A stretch of DNA of 64,000 bases from Bacillus_CJ salitolerans (GTDB taxonomy: Bacteria; Bacillota; Bacilli; Bacillales; SA4). Positions 1 to 9,173 of the stretch are shown here, piece by piece. Positions within the stretch are counted from its first letter, which is position 1; each line of letters begins with the position of its first letter. Under the pieces are notes generated by a model. The model was not told the DNA's origin, did no database searches, and saw nothing but the letters and a program-made list of their open reading frames with translations. The stretch lies in contig NZ_JBHUEM010000004.1 of NCBI RefSeq assembly GCF_042680805.1, positions 75,877-139,876 on the forward strand. The letters are read 5' to 3'. A program made the translations under genes and the position numbers.

Positions 1-2227
1 TGGATTAGATTACTCTCGTGAACGCTTTACGCTAGATGAAGGTCTTTCTAAAGCGGTTCGTGATGTTTTCGTTTCACTTTACAATAAAGGGCTTATATAT
101 CGTGGTGAATACATTATTAACTGGGATCCAGCTACGAAGACAGCTCTTTCTGATATAGAGGTTATATACAAAGATGTTCAAGGTGCGTTCTACCACATGA
201 AATATCCTCTAGCTGATGGATCAGGACATATTGAAGTAGCGACAACTCGTCCAGAAACTATGCTAGGAGATACAGCAGTAGCAGTTCATCCAGAAGATGA
301 TCGATATAAGCACCTTATCGGAAAGACCGTCATTCTTCCAATTGTAGGACGTGAAATTCCAATCATTGGAGATGACTATGTGGATATGGAGTTTGGTTCA
401 GGTGCTGTTAAAATTACCCCTGCTCATGATCCAAATGATTTTGAAATTGGAAATAGACATAACTTGCAGCGTATTCTAGTCATGAATGAAGACGGAACGA
501 TGAATCAAAATGCTGGAAAGTACCAAGGCATGGATCGTTTTGATTGCCGTAAACAAATTGTAAAAGATCTTCAGGAAGAAGGTATTCTGTTTAAGATTGA
601 AGAGCATACTCACTCCGTTGGACATAGTGAACGTAGTGACGCCGTTGTTGAACCTTACTTATCTACACAATGGTTCGTAAAAATGAAGCCACTAGCCGAC
701 AGAGCTGTAGAACTTCAAAAGACTGAAGGGAAAGTAAACTTTGTTCCAGATAGATTTGAGAAAACATACGTACATTGGATGGAAAACATTCATGACTGGT
801 GTATTTCTCGCCAGCTTTGGTGGGGACACCGTATTCCAGCCTGGTATCATAAAGAAACCGGTGAGGTGTATGTAGGTCATGATGCCCCGAGCGATGAAGA
901 AAATTGGGAACAAGATAAAGATGTATTAGATACTTGGTTCAGTTCAGCGTTATGGCCGTTTTCAACCATGGGCTGGCCAGAAGAGGATGCAGCTGACTTC
1001 AAACGTTATTATCCAACAAATGTTCTTGTTACTGGTTATGACATCATTCTTTTCTGGGTATCTAGAATGGTATATCAAGCCCTGGAATTCACAGGAAAAC
1101 GTCCATTTGACGATGTATTAATACACGGATTAGTTCGTGCTGCTGACGGTCGTAAGATGAGTAAGTCACTTGGTAATGGTGTAGATCCAATGGATGTTAT
1201 TGATCAGTACGGAGCAGATTCACTTCGTTATTTCTTATCAACAGGTAGCTCACCTGGTCAAGATTTACGTTTTAGTATGGAAAAGGTAGAAGCGACTTGG
1301 AATTTTGCAAACAAGATTTGGAATGCTTCAAGATTTGCGATGATGAATATGGAAGGTCTAACGTATGAGCAGCTTGATCTATCAGGAGAAAAATCTGTAG
1401 CTGACAAGTGGATCCTTACTCGACTAAATGAGACGATTCAAGAAGTGACAAAGCTTGTTGAAAAATATGAGTTTGGTGAAGTTGGGCGTATCCTTTATAA
1501 TTTCATCTGGGATGATTTCTGTGACTGGTATATTGAAATGGCGAAGCTACCATTATATGGTGAGGATGAAGCTGCTAAGCTAACGACACGTTCAATTCTT
1601 GCGTATGTACTAGATAATACGATGAGATTGCTACATCCATTTATGCCATTTATTACAGAAGAAATTTGGCAGTATTTACCTCACCAAGGTGAGTCTATCA
1701 CGATTGCTGAGTGGCCTAAGGTTCGCTCGGAACTATCTGATGATTTAGCAGCAAGTGAAATGAAGCTATTGGTTGATATAATTAGAGCTGTACGTAATAT
1801 TCGTGCAGAGGTAAACACACCAATGAGCAAGCAAATTAAACTTCAAATAAAAGCGAAGGATGATGCAACCCTCGCGAAGCTTGAAAAAAACCGTTCCTAC
1901 ATTGAGCGTTTCTGTAATCCAAGTGAACTAAATATCGGATTAACGATCGATACAAATGAAAAAGCAATGACCGCAATCGTAACGGGTGCTGAATTATCTT
2001 TACCACTCCAAGGCTTAATCAATGTAGATGAAGAAATAAAACGATTGGAAAAAGAGCTTGAAAAGCTAAATAATGAGGTTGAGCGAGTTCAAAAGAAACT
2101 AGGAAACGAAGGATTTGTAAGCAAAGCACCAGCTAATGTAATTGAAGAAGAGAGACTAAAAGAAAAAGACTATATTGAAAAGCGTGACACAGTTCTAGAG
2201 CGAATTGAAGACTTAAAAGCGCTATAA
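1..2227 (+). CDS. valS: Valyl-tRNA synthetase, 5' part outside the window
   Basis: Charges tRNA-Val with valine in the cytoplasm and edits misactivated threonine. The frame is open from base 2, so the gene begins before the window; about 741 C-terminal residues are present. Visible: part of the catalytic and editing region, the class I motif GRKMSKSLGNG (near base 1150), the anticodon-binding domain rich in Trp and Arg, and a Lys/Glu-rich C-terminal coiled-coil arm typical of ValRS (about bases 2030-2220). The HIGH motif lies upstream. folC follows, as in B. subtilis. Any T-box leader would lie outside the window. A short hairpin follows the stop codon. Confidence 0.97.
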   Translation, partial: GLDYSRERFTLDEGLSKAVRDVFVSLYNKGLIYRGEYIINWDPATKTALSDIEVIYKDVQGAFYHMKYPLADGSGHIEVATTRPETMLGDTAVAVHPEDDRYKHLIGKTVILPIVGREIPIIGDDYVDMEFGSGAVKITPAHDPNDFEIGNRHNLQRILVMNEDGTMNQNAGKYQGMDRFDCRKQIVKDLQEEGILFKIEEHTHSVGHSERSDAVVEPYLSTQWFVKMKPLADRAVELQKTEGKVNFVPDRFEKTYVHWMENIHDWCISRQLWWGHRIPAWYHKETGEVYVGHDAPSDEENWEQDKDVLDTWFSSALWPFSTMGWPEEDAADFKRYYPTNVLVTGYDIILFWVSRMVYQALEFTGKRPFDDVLIHGLVRAADGRKMSKSLGNGVDPMDVIDQYGADSLRYFLSTGSSPGQDLRFSMEKVEATWNFANKIWNASRFAMMNMEGLTYEQLDLSGEKSVADKWILTRLNETIQEVTKLVEKYEFGEVGRILYNFIWDDFCDWYIEMAKLPLYGEDEAAKLTTRSILAYVLDNTMRLLHPFMPFITEEIWQYLPHQGESITIAEWPKVRSELSDDLAASEMKLLVDIIRAVRNIRAEVNTPMSKQIKLQIKAKDDATLAKLEKNRSYIERFCNPSELNIGLTIDTNEKAMTAIVTGAELSLPLQGLINVDEEIKRLEKELEKLNNEVERVQKKLGNEGFVSKAPANVIEEERLKEKDYIEKRDTVLERIEDLKAL

Positions 2228-2240
2228 TCGATTTAGTAAG

Positions 2241-2272
2241 TGGAGGCGATAACAATCGTCTCCATTTCTTTA
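2241..2272 (+). terminator. Hairpin after valS, weak terminator
   Basis: The 10-bp stem 2241-2250/2255-2264 (one G-U pair) has a 4-base loop and is followed by ATTTCTTT. The T tract is poor, so read-through into folC is likely. Confidence 0.45.
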
Positions 2273-2315
2273 AAATAGTACTATTTGTGGACTTTTTATT
2301 GGAGGAAAATATGTT

Positions 2316-3620
2316 ATGTTTACTTCTTATGATCAAGCACTAAACTGGATCCATTCAAGGCTAAGGTTAGGAGTTAAGCCTGGGCTGAAACGAATGGAAT
2401 GGATGATGGAACGACTTCAACACCCAGAGCGAAGAATTAGGGCTATTCACGTAGCAGGTACAAACGGGAAGGGTTCAACGGTAAGCTATATTCGTTCTAT
2501 CTTACAAGAAGCTGGTTATGAAGTCGGAACCTTTACTTCTCCGTACATTGAACAATTTAATGAACGGATTAGTATAAACGGAGTCCCTATTTCAAATGAA
2601 GAAATGTTGGATTTAGTAAATCAAATTAAGCCATTAGCAGATGAGCTAGAACAAACTGATCTTGGATCACCGACAGAATTTGAAGTCATAACTGCGATGT
2701 CCTTATTATACTTTGGATATACCCATTTAACTGATTTTGTGATTTATGAAGTAGGTCTTGGTGGAAGGCTTGATTCTACGAATATTGTTCATCCGATGGT
2801 CTCAGTTATTACAACTATTGGGTTTGATCACATGTCTATACTCGGGAACACGATTGAAGAAATCACCTTTGAAAAAGCGGGCATTATTAAATCGGGAATC
2901 CCAGTTATTACGGGAGTGCAACAATTTGAAGCTCTTAATGTTATTGAAAAAGTTGCTAAGGAGAAGAAGGCAAAAGTTTATCTTTACAACAGAGATTTCT
3001 TAATAGAACACGATGCTCCAGTACCGTCTATAGGTGAAAGATTTACCTTTTGTTCTGAACGTAATCGTATTGAGAACCTAGAGATTTCTATGAAGGGTGC
3101 GCATCAAGTGTTAAATGCTTCTCTCGCAGTAAAGGTTATTGAGTATTTACAAACGTATTTCTCGGTACAAATTGATGAGGGGCATATTCGTAAGGGCCTT
3201 TTTAAAATGTTCTGGCTTGGGCGGTTTGAAACGGTATGTGAACAACCACATATAATTATAGATGGTGCTCATAACCCAGAAGGTATCCAAGAACTTATTA
3301 AAACTGTACAATCACACGTAAAGGATCAGGAAATAACGGTTATGTTTAGTGCACTACAGGATAAAAAACTGGATGAGATGATTCAATTATTGCAGTCTAT
3401 CGGTAAAAAATTGATTTTTACTTCCTTTGATTTTCCTAGAGCAGTACCAGCAGAGAAGCTTTTTGAATCTTTCCCATACCATCATGCGGAAATGCATATT
3501 GATTATAAACAAGCTATCGAACAAACCATTCACTCAATGGAAAAGAATGAAGTCCTTCTAATAACAGGATCCTTATATTTTATTTCTGAAGTAAGACAAT
3601 ATCTAAAAAATAGAGCATAG
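2316..3620 (+). CDS. folC: Bifunctional folylpolyglutamate synthase / dihydrofolate synthase
   Basis: Adds glutamate to dihydropteroate and to folates, using ATP, in the cytoplasm. The 434-residue length is normal for the Mur-ligase-like FolC family. The P-loop GTNGKGST is at residues 48-55; the folate loop (TSPYIEQFNERI) and the central DGAHNPEG motif of the C-terminal ligase domain are present. The usual WPGRFE reads WLGRFE here, a small deviation. Start chosen at ATG 2316, ten bases after GGAGG at 2301; ATG 2311 is out of frame. The valS-folC order matches B. subtilis, but instead of comC a pilus block follows. Confidence 0.95.
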   Translation: MFTSYDQALNWIHSRLRLGVKPGLKRMEWMMERLQHPERRIRAIHVAGTNGKGSTVSYIRSILQEAGYEVGTFTSPYIEQFNERISINGVPISNEEMLDLVNQIKPLADELEQTDLGSPTEFEVITAMSLLYFGYTHLTDFVIYEVGLGGRLDSTNIVHPMVSVITTIGFDHMSILGNTIEEITFEKAGIIKSGIPVITGVQQFEALNVIEKVAKEKKAKVYLYNRDFLIEHDAPVPSIGERFTFCSERNRIENLEISMKGAHQVLNASLAVKVIEYLQTYFSVQIDEGHIRKGLFKMFWLGRFETVCEQPHIIIDGAHNPEGIQELIKTVQSHVKDQEITVMFSALQDKKLDEMIQLLQSIGKKLIFTSFDFPRAVPAEKLFESFPYHHAEMHIDYKQAIEQTIHSMEKNEVLLITGSLYFISEVRQYLKNRA

Positions 3621-3665
3621 AATGAAATATAGTACTTTTGTAAGAGGAACAAACTACTAATTTTT

Positions 3666-3694
3666 TTGTGACATCTATCTGAATATTTGATAAA
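3666..3694 (+). promoter_or_regulatory. Candidate sigma-A promoter for the diguanylate cyclase gene
   Basis: TTGTGA (3666-3671), a 17-base spacer and GATAAA (3689-3694) lie about 60 bases upstream of the start codon. Each hexamer matches consensus at four of six positions. This is pattern matching only. Confidence 0.4.
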
Positions 3695-3755
3695 ATGAAA
3701 TTATATATTCATGAAAGCAAGAAATTATTAGTAGAGTAGAGGAGAGGAGGAGCTT

Positions 3756-5474
3756 ATGGGCGTAAGTGTAAAGAGACAAATAATGATATACCTAGCATGG
3801 CTTCTCTTATTTCCTACATTACTTTGGATGATATATATAAATTTCCAACCACCTGTTCCGTTTTTTGAAACGGATATGATTACTTTCTTACTATTAATGT
3901 GCATTGTCTCTGCATTACCAATCATTGTAAATGATACGCCAATTTTCTTTACAAACGGTGTATCACTATCTGTCTTTTTAGTGTTTGGACTATTTGCCGA
4001 AGTCGTTTTTATGCAAATTGCTTTAATTGTACTGATGGTAAAAGTTAGGGTAAGTAACAAAGACTTTTTCAGAGTGCCGATGAATTCCTTAATGTTTCTA
4101 TTCATTTCATTATCTGGTGCTTTTGTCTATTATGGGCTTGGCGGAAAGCACGGTGAATTTGAATTAAATTCAACGAATACTTATATTCCGATTATTACGT
4201 ACGTGTTAACAGTGGTTCTCTTCAATCATGTAACCCTTCATTTAGTAAGAAAATTTATATATAAACGATCTGTTATTTTTTTTAGTAGGGATTTAATTTG
4301 GGAAGTTATGACCACCTTGTTTACCATTCCAGTAGGATTTGTGTTATATGTCCTTTATAGTGAAATTGGAATTACAGGTGTGTTTTATGTTGGGTTGCCA
4401 TTTGTCAGTTTAGCAATTATTTTAAAGTTATATTACTCAAGTCAAAAGGTGAATACGTATCTTCAAGATGTAAGCTCAATTGGTCATCAGCTAACGGAGC
4501 GATTAGAAGTAAACGAGGTTTTGACTCTATTTATTGCGAAACTTTCCGATATGCTGAAAGTGGACGTAGCATACATTGTTGATGTTTCAAATAATAATCG
4601 TTTTGAGTTATTACGGTACATGGAGAATGGGAAAGAAGTAGAAATCTCTGATGCAACTTTTCATCAAGACACTGGAATAAGCAGATATGTGTACGAACAA
4701 AAACAGCCTGTACTATTTAAAAAGAGATCTGAGTGGTCGTTCTTGGCTTCAGGGTTTCTTCCATCAAGTGTTGAAAGTGTGATTTCTGTACCAGTAAAAC
4801 GTCATCAACAGGTAGTTGGAATTATTACATTAGCCTCTACACAAAAAAGAGCATATGAACGATTCCAGTTGATGATCGTTGATATATTAGCGAACTATTT
4901 AGCAGTAGCTATTGAGAATGCAAAGCATCATGAAGCAACTAAGAATATTAGTGAGAGATGCGCTCTTACATCTTTATATAACTATCGTTATTTTGAGAAC
5001 AAACTGGAGGAAGAATTTAAAGTCATTTCGGAAAACCCTTCTGCTACCATCTCACTTGTTTTACTAGACCTTGATCATTTTAAATCTGTGAACGATACGT
5101 ACGGTCATCAAGCAGGAAACGAAATATTAAGCCAGCTAGCAGAGAGATTAGTAGAAATCGTTGGAGCGAAAGGGACAGTAGCCCGTTATGGAGGAGAAGA
5201 ATTTGCAATATTGCTCCCAAATCTAGATCGATTTACATGTTTTAAACTGGCAGAAACGATTCGACTAGCAATCTCTAACACTCCATTTACGATACAGAAT
5301 CACTTAGAAGAGAATAATAAGAAGTTGAACATTAGAATTACTGCAAGTATTGGTATTGCATCTGCCCCAGATGATGGAGATGACCCTATGGCACTCATTA
5401 GACACGCTGATCGAGCATTATATACAGGAGCAAAGCAAAAAGGAAGAAATAAAGTTGCACAATATGTAAAATAG
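3756..5474 (+). CDS. Membrane-bound GAF-GGDEF diguanylate cyclase
   Basis: Predicted to make cyclic di-GMP from two GTP at the inner face of the membrane. The 572 residues hold about seven hydrophobic segments (residues 8-230), a GAF-like sensor domain (about 240-390) and a GGDEF domain (about 400-570). The active-site loop is GGEEF at residues 479-483, and the LDLDHFKSVNDTYGH segment supplies metal and guanine ligands, so activity is likely. The RxxD inhibitory site five residues before GGEEF is absent, so product inhibition may be weak. The usual LTGLYNRR stretch reads LTSLYNYR. The start ATG follows AGGAGG at 3745. It lies directly upstream of the pilus genes, whose PilB carries a c-di-GMP-type motif. 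Confidence 0.9.
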   Translation: MGVSVKRQIMIYLAWLLLFPTLLWMIYINFQPPVPFFETDMITFLLLMCIVSALPIIVNDTPIFFTNGVSLSVFLVFGLFAEVVFMQIALIVLMVKVRVSNKDFFRVPMNSLMFLFISLSGAFVYYGLGGKHGEFELNSTNTYIPIITYVLTVVLFNHVTLHLVRKFIYKRSVIFFSRDLIWEVMTTLFTIPVGFVLYVLYSEIGITGVFYVGLPFVSLAIILKLYYSSQKVNTYLQDVSSIGHQLTERLEVNEVLTLFIAKLSDMLKVDVAYIVDVSNNNRFELLRYMENGKEVEISDATFHQDTGISRYVYEQKQPVLFKKRSEWSFLASGFLPSSVESVISVPVKRHQQVVGIITLASTQKRAYERFQLMIVDILANYLAVAIENAKHHEATKNISERCALTSLYNYRYFENKLEEEFKVISENPSATISLVLLDLDHFKSVNDTYGHQAGNEILSQLAERLVEIVGAKGTVARYGGEEFAILLPNLDRFTCFKLAETIRLAISNTPFTIQNHLEENNKKLNIRITASIGIASAPDDGDDPMALIRHADRALYTGAKQKGRNKVAQYVK

Positions 5475-5475
5475 G

Positions 5476-5507
5476 CCTTTCGATTAATTCGAGAGGTTTT
5501 TGTTTTT
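5476..5507 (+). terminator. Terminator after the diguanylate cyclase gene
   Basis: The 8-bp stem 5476-5483/5489-5496 with a 5-base loop is followed by a T-rich tract to 5507. It separates the cyclase gene from the pilus block. Confidence 0.7.
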
Positions 5508-5800
5508 GATAGGCATAAAAGGAAAATTAGAGAGTTTGTAGAAGATTGTATATAGGTAAATTGAATAATTTTTTTACTATTGACTCAAAGAATGTAACCT
5601 TCATGTAAATCGCTGGCTATTATAAAAAATAATTGCCATTGAATCATTCTTTTATAAAAAGGTATTTTGTAATACAATGAAAATAAGTCGAATTATGTCG
5701 TATTATCGATTGCTTTTTAAGTCATACGCACTTCCCAAAATACTATTCACCTATAACAGTTATTAATGTTTACTTACAAAGAGAGTGAGGTGAGATTTTT
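5508..5800. other. Intergenic stretch upstream of the pilus block
   Basis: No gene is visible. The stretch is very AT-rich and contains TTGACT (5580-5585) with a poor -10 (TGTAAA) 18 bases downstream, and the inverted repeat TTATAAAA/TTTTATAA (5620-5627/5650-5657). It probably carries the promoter for the gene at 5801, but no convincing consensus was found. Confidence 0.4.
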
Positions 5801-6796
5801 TTGGATTATATATTTTTACTTATCGCCCTTATTTTATTTGGTCTAATATTATGGGTTTTACCTTTTGGTTTTCAATTCAAGGGAAAGCTTTTGTTATTGT
5901 TCCTTGTTTCGTTGTTGACAATTGTTGGCTATTTAGCTAATACGATAATGGCTATCTGGCAAACGGCAAGTATATTATTTGTCTTGGTTACTTTAATCAC
6001 ATTTGTTATTTATCAAAGAGCAGGTCATCTCTTTGAGACAACTGAAATTATCCATGAGGAAACACAGGAGCAAAAAAGGTTCATTATCCCTGTACGGGAA
6101 AAAAGTCCTGAAAAACTTCCTTTTGTACCTAGTATGAGGTCAAATGAGGAAGTAGTTTCTCACAATGAAGATATTGAACATGAACATGAAGATGAAGTAT
6201 GTAATGATGCACCTATTCCACCTGACAATGCTGAATCAGATCTAAACGAGATTAAATATGAACCTGAACTTATAGATAATGAAATTGAGCCTATACTTTC
6301 TGAAAATAAAGAACATATCGGTGTCAAAGGGCTACTAGAAAATATTACCGAACATAAAGAAAAAAATGAGCCGGATCAATATGTAAACATGAAAGTAGAA
6401 AAATCTAATGAGATCTCATCTCCAAAGAGCTCTGTTAATATTGATGAGGATTTAGAGGTTCTATTACATCGTAATTTAGAATCAGATAATGAACTAGCGG
6501 ATGAAACAATGGAGAGGCCATTACTTATAAAAAAAGACGATGAACCTACTCCCTTAATCCGAGACTTAGAATCGTTAGTTGAGGGAGAAGAAGTAAATAA
6601 AAAAGAATCAGAAGAAATTGAAGTTGGCTTTTTACGGTCCTTTGATCAGTTCGAAGTGATTGAGGAACTTCAACTTGAACCTGTTCAACAAAAAAAGCAG
6701 GATTCCTTAAAGGAAAAAGAGTATCACGAGTTACCTTTCGATGTTATCGAGGAGCTAAAAGAATTTCCAACTGAAAAAGACAGGAACAAAGATTAA
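5801..6796 (+). CDS. Acidic membrane protein of unknown function, pilus locus
   Basis: Not recognised. The 331-residue product has two or three hydrophobic segments in residues 1-80, then a long hydrophilic tail very rich in Glu and Asp (about 85-331) with no Cys and no catalytic motif. The tail looks largely disordered and acidic. The start is TTG at 5801 behind a GTGAGGTGA ribosome site. It lies between a terminator and the VanW/G5 gene, about 70 bases upstream of the latter and in the same direction, so it may belong to the pilus operon. A role as an envelope anchor or scaffold is only a guess from position and topology. Confidence 0.7.
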   Translation: MDYIFLLIALILFGLILWVLPFGFQFKGKLLLLFLVSLLTIVGYLANTIMAIWQTASILFVLVTLITFVIYQRAGHLFETTEIIHEETQEQKRFIIPVREKSPEKLPFVPSMRSNEEVVSHNEDIEHEHEDEVCNDAPIPPDNAESDLNEIKYEPELIDNEIEPILSENKEHIGVKGLLENITEHKEKNEPDQYVNMKVEKSNEISSPKSSVNIDEDLEVLLHRNLESDNELADETMERPLLIKKDDEPTPLIRDLESLVEGEEVNKKESEEIEVGFLRSFDQFEVIEELQLEPVQQKKQDSLKEKEYHELPFDVIEELKEFPTEKDRNKD

Positions 6797-6867
6797 AGTG
6801 GTCCTATGTTTTCGTATTAGAACTTTAAAGCAGCCATAAACTACACGTACGAAAGGGGGCTCTTGAT

Positions 6868-8121
6868 GTGAGAAGTAAGGAATTCATGAAATTATTTTCA
6901 TCATTATTACTTGGAATCATGTTTGTGTTAAGCTTCTCACAACTTGGGGCCTATGGTTACAAGCATGTTTTCAAGAATAATAGTGTTTTTGAACAAAATA
7001 CGATCATTGGAAATGTGGATGTATCTGGGATGACAGAGGAAGAGGCTTCAAAATATTTAACCGAATCATTTAATGCATGGTTCCAATCGAGTATTCTCAC
7101 CCTCAATTATAAAGAAGTAGAAAAAAGATTGGCTTCAGAAATGTTTCGATTTTCAATATATGATAGTGTGAATCTAGCTGAAAATGGAAAAGTCTCACCA
7201 TTAATCATTACTGTTGAAGAATCCGTATATAAAGAAATGATTGGTGCTTTTAATGATTCGGTCCTTGAAGCAGCAATCAACGATGAACTCCTTAAGAAGG
7301 AAATCTTAAATGTAGTAACAACCATGCAAACGGGGGAATTTTCCTTTAAATTGATTGATTATATTGAGGAAGATCTAGAAACAGTCGTTGTTTCCGAAGG
7401 AGCAGTTAACCTCACCGAAGAACAAGTGATTGTAATGACAAATGCTCTAGAAAATCGAAATCAGCTTGTGATTCCTCCATTAAGCCAAGTATCGGTTTTA
7501 CAGTATATACATGACCAAGAGATACAGCTTTCAAATGAAGAGTTGAATATTTTAGCTTCTGCACTATACAAAACTATCCTTCCTACTAACTTTGACATAG
7601 TAGAAAGGCATACAAGCAGAGCTTTTCCAGGTCATGTAGAACTAGGATTTGAAGCACGGATTTTAGATAAAAGTATGGATCTTTCCTTTCACAATCCGAA
7701 TTCAACTGAATATGTGGTAAATATGACGATTCAAAAGCAACAATTAAAAATGGAGCTTGTCGGTGCTCCATTTGTATATGAGTATGAAATTCTTTTAAAG
7801 GATAAACAAACGTTTCCCCCGAAATCTATCTTACAATTTGATCCAAAACTACCATATGGGGAATCTCGAGTTGAAGAAGAAGGACAAGAAGGCTACTTAG
7901 TGACGGTGGTTCGTAATAAAATGGATAAGAACGGAAGCGTCCTTGATTATGATACGATATCAGAAGATTTTTATCCTCCCGTTCATCAAATTGTCGTGAC
8001 GAGCATTTTGCCGAAAGATGAAGTATTAGATGAAAATGAAGTTGTTGAAACACCTGTCGATACTAATGGAGTTAACACGAATCCAACTGAAGAAGATGAG
8101 ACAGAGAACATTAGTGAGTAG
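6868..8121 (+). CDS. Exported VanW/G5-type protein of the pilus locus
   Basis: The 417-residue product has an N-terminal hydrophobic signal/anchor (about 8-30), a stretch resembling the N-terminal region of VanW-family proteins (IGNVDVSGMTEEEA, about residue 48), and a degenerate VanW-like part recognised by IVERHTSRAFPGHV and the following FHNPNSTEY strand. A G5-like beta segment (about 340-385) precedes a Thr/Glu-rich tail. The Gly-Gly-Ile-Cys-Gln core of normal VanW domains is missing. Start GTG 6868 follows AAAGGGGG; the overlapping ATG 6866 meets a stop at once. Genes of this type can sit beside pilus genes in Firmicutes. An extracytoplasmic, wall-associated role is inferred. Confidence 0.75.
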   Translation: MRSKEFMKLFSSLLLGIMFVLSFSQLGAYGYKHVFKNNSVFEQNTIIGNVDVSGMTEEEASKYLTESFNAWFQSSILTLNYKEVEKRLASEMFRFSIYDSVNLAENGKVSPLIITVEESVYKEMIGAFNDSVLEAAINDELLKKEILNVVTTMQTGEFSFKLIDYIEEDLETVVVSEGAVNLTEEQVIVMTNALENRNQLVIPPLSQVSVLQYIHDQEIQLSNEELNILASALYKTILPTNFDIVERHTSRAFPGHVELGFEARILDKSMDLSFHNPNSTEYVVNMTIQKQQLKMELVGAPFVYEYEILLKDKQTFPPKSILQFDPKLPYGESRVEEEGQEGYLVTVVRNKMDKNGSVLDYDTISEDFYPPVHQIVVTSILPKDEVLDENEVVETPVDTNGVNTNPTEEDETENISE

Positions 8122-8168
8122 GACAAGTCAGAGGCTTGTCCCTTTTTATAACTATTGAAGGATTGTGA

Positions 8169-8597
8169 TTGAAAATGTGGAACCAACAAAATGGAATGAC
8201 GTTATTTGAAGTACTAGCTGCAATAGTGATCTTATCAATTATTGCTATAGTTCTAATGAATTCTATGGGCTTTACGTCAATAGCATTTTCTAAAAGTGAC
8301 AAAAAGGTAGAAGCTATTTTAATAGCGGAAACAGAGTTGAAAGTCAAATTGCATGAACTAGAAATTGCGTCTCCTCCAATAAACGTTTGTACTACCTCAT
8401 GTACAGAATCGAAGAGTGTGAATCGAAATGGACACAATTATCACATCTCTATTATAGAAACTTCTCTCACCCAAACCCCAGCATATAATTATTCAAGTCA
8501 AAATCCATATGTTTCAATGCAGGGAATTGCGGTTATGTACAATGGAACATCTAATGAACAACGCCTAATTACGGTTGTAGTTGATTGGGAGCGATAA
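8169..8597 (+). CDS. Minor prepilin, PilV/GspI-like
   Basis: Pilin-like subunit processed by the prepilin peptidase and incorporated in or at the tip of the pilus. The 142 residues begin with a short leader ending in Gly, followed by MTLFEVLAAIVILSII: the cleavage Gly, the Glu at mature position 5 and the hydrophobic helix are all present. The mature part contains a CTTSC pair that could form a disulfide. TTG 8169 has GAAGGA six bases upstream and is preferred; ATG 8175 is in frame and possible. The stop lies one base before the next prepilin start, so the two are translated together. Confidence 0.88.
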   Translation: MKMWNQQNGMTLFEVLAAIVILSIIAIVLMNSMGFTSIAFSKSDKKVEAILIAETELKVKLHELEIASPPINVCTTSCTESKSVNRNGHNYHISIIETSLTQTPAYNYSSQNPYVSMQGIAVMYNGTSNEQRLITVVVDWER

Positions 8598-8598
8598 A

Positions 8599-9144
8599 AT
8601 GAAAAGTGAAAAAGGTCTGACCTTACTTGAAATTCTAGTAACTATTACAGTGTTTTTTATCGTTGTAGGTGTCTGCTTTACCATGTTCTCCACAGTAAAC
8701 TTATTCGTGAATACCTCTGAAGAGAAATTTAATCGTCATACTGATCAAAACCTTACGATTAACTCTATAACGAAGGAAATTGCAGATCCAGTAGAATTAT
8801 ATTATAGTATTTCACCGATTCAAGAGCTGAGGTTTAAGAACTACAAAGGTGATGTCAAATCTATACGTTACGAAGCGACCACACATACATTAAGCTTCGT
8901 TTCATCTTCATCGAATGATATTATGAGCTTCAATGACAGTCAAATTTTTGTCCTATCTGAAAATGTATCCAATTTTGTATTAACAGATCAGAATGGAGGA
9001 TCTGTTCCAACAGAAGTTATCTTAGATAGTGATGTTCTTTATTCACTACGACTTACCTTTCAATCGATAAAACCAAATGCTAATGGAACGGAAGAAATTA
9101 GAACAAATGAAGTAACAATCAATATCAAACCTTTTAAACAATAA
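8599..9144 (+). CDS. Minor prepilin, PilW/GspJ-like
   Basis: Second minor pilin of the block, 181 residues. The leader KSEKG is followed by LTLLEILVTITVFFIVV, with cleavage after Gly and Glu at mature position 5. The rest is a hydrophilic beta-rich domain with no Cys. ATG 8599 is chosen because GGGAG lies seven bases upstream inside the end of the preceding gene; an in-frame TTG at 8581 lacks a ribosome site. The gene ends at a strong terminator shared with the convergent gene at 9174-10517. Confidence 0.86.
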   Translation: MKSEKGLTLLEILVTITVFFIVVGVCFTMFSTVNLFVNTSEEKFNRHTDQNLTINSITKEIADPVELYYSISPIQELRFKNYKGDVKSIRYEATTHTLSFVSSSSNDIMSFNDSQIFVLSENVSNFVLTDQNGGSVPTEVILDSDVLYSLRLTFQSIKPNANGTEEIRTNEVTINIKPFKQ

Positions 9145-9172
9145 AAGCTGAGTAGAAAAACTACTCAGCTTT
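9144..9172. terminator. Bidirectional terminator between convergent pilus genes
   Basis: A perfect 12-bp stem, 9144-9155/9161-9172, with an AAAAA loop begins within the stop codon of the rightward prepilin gene and ends just before the stop codon of the leftward gene. The A- and T-rich flanks allow use in both directions. Confidence 0.8.
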
Positions 9173-9173
9173 A

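Noticed and set aside
1..196. valS starting at the ATG at 197
   Set aside because: The frame upstream encodes conserved ValRS sequence (for example NWDPATKTALSD) back to base 2, so the gene simply extends beyond the window.
8581..8598. TTG 8581 as start of the second minor prepilin gene
   Set aside because: It lies inside the preceding gene without a ribosome site, while ATG 8599 has one and gives a normal prepilin leader.
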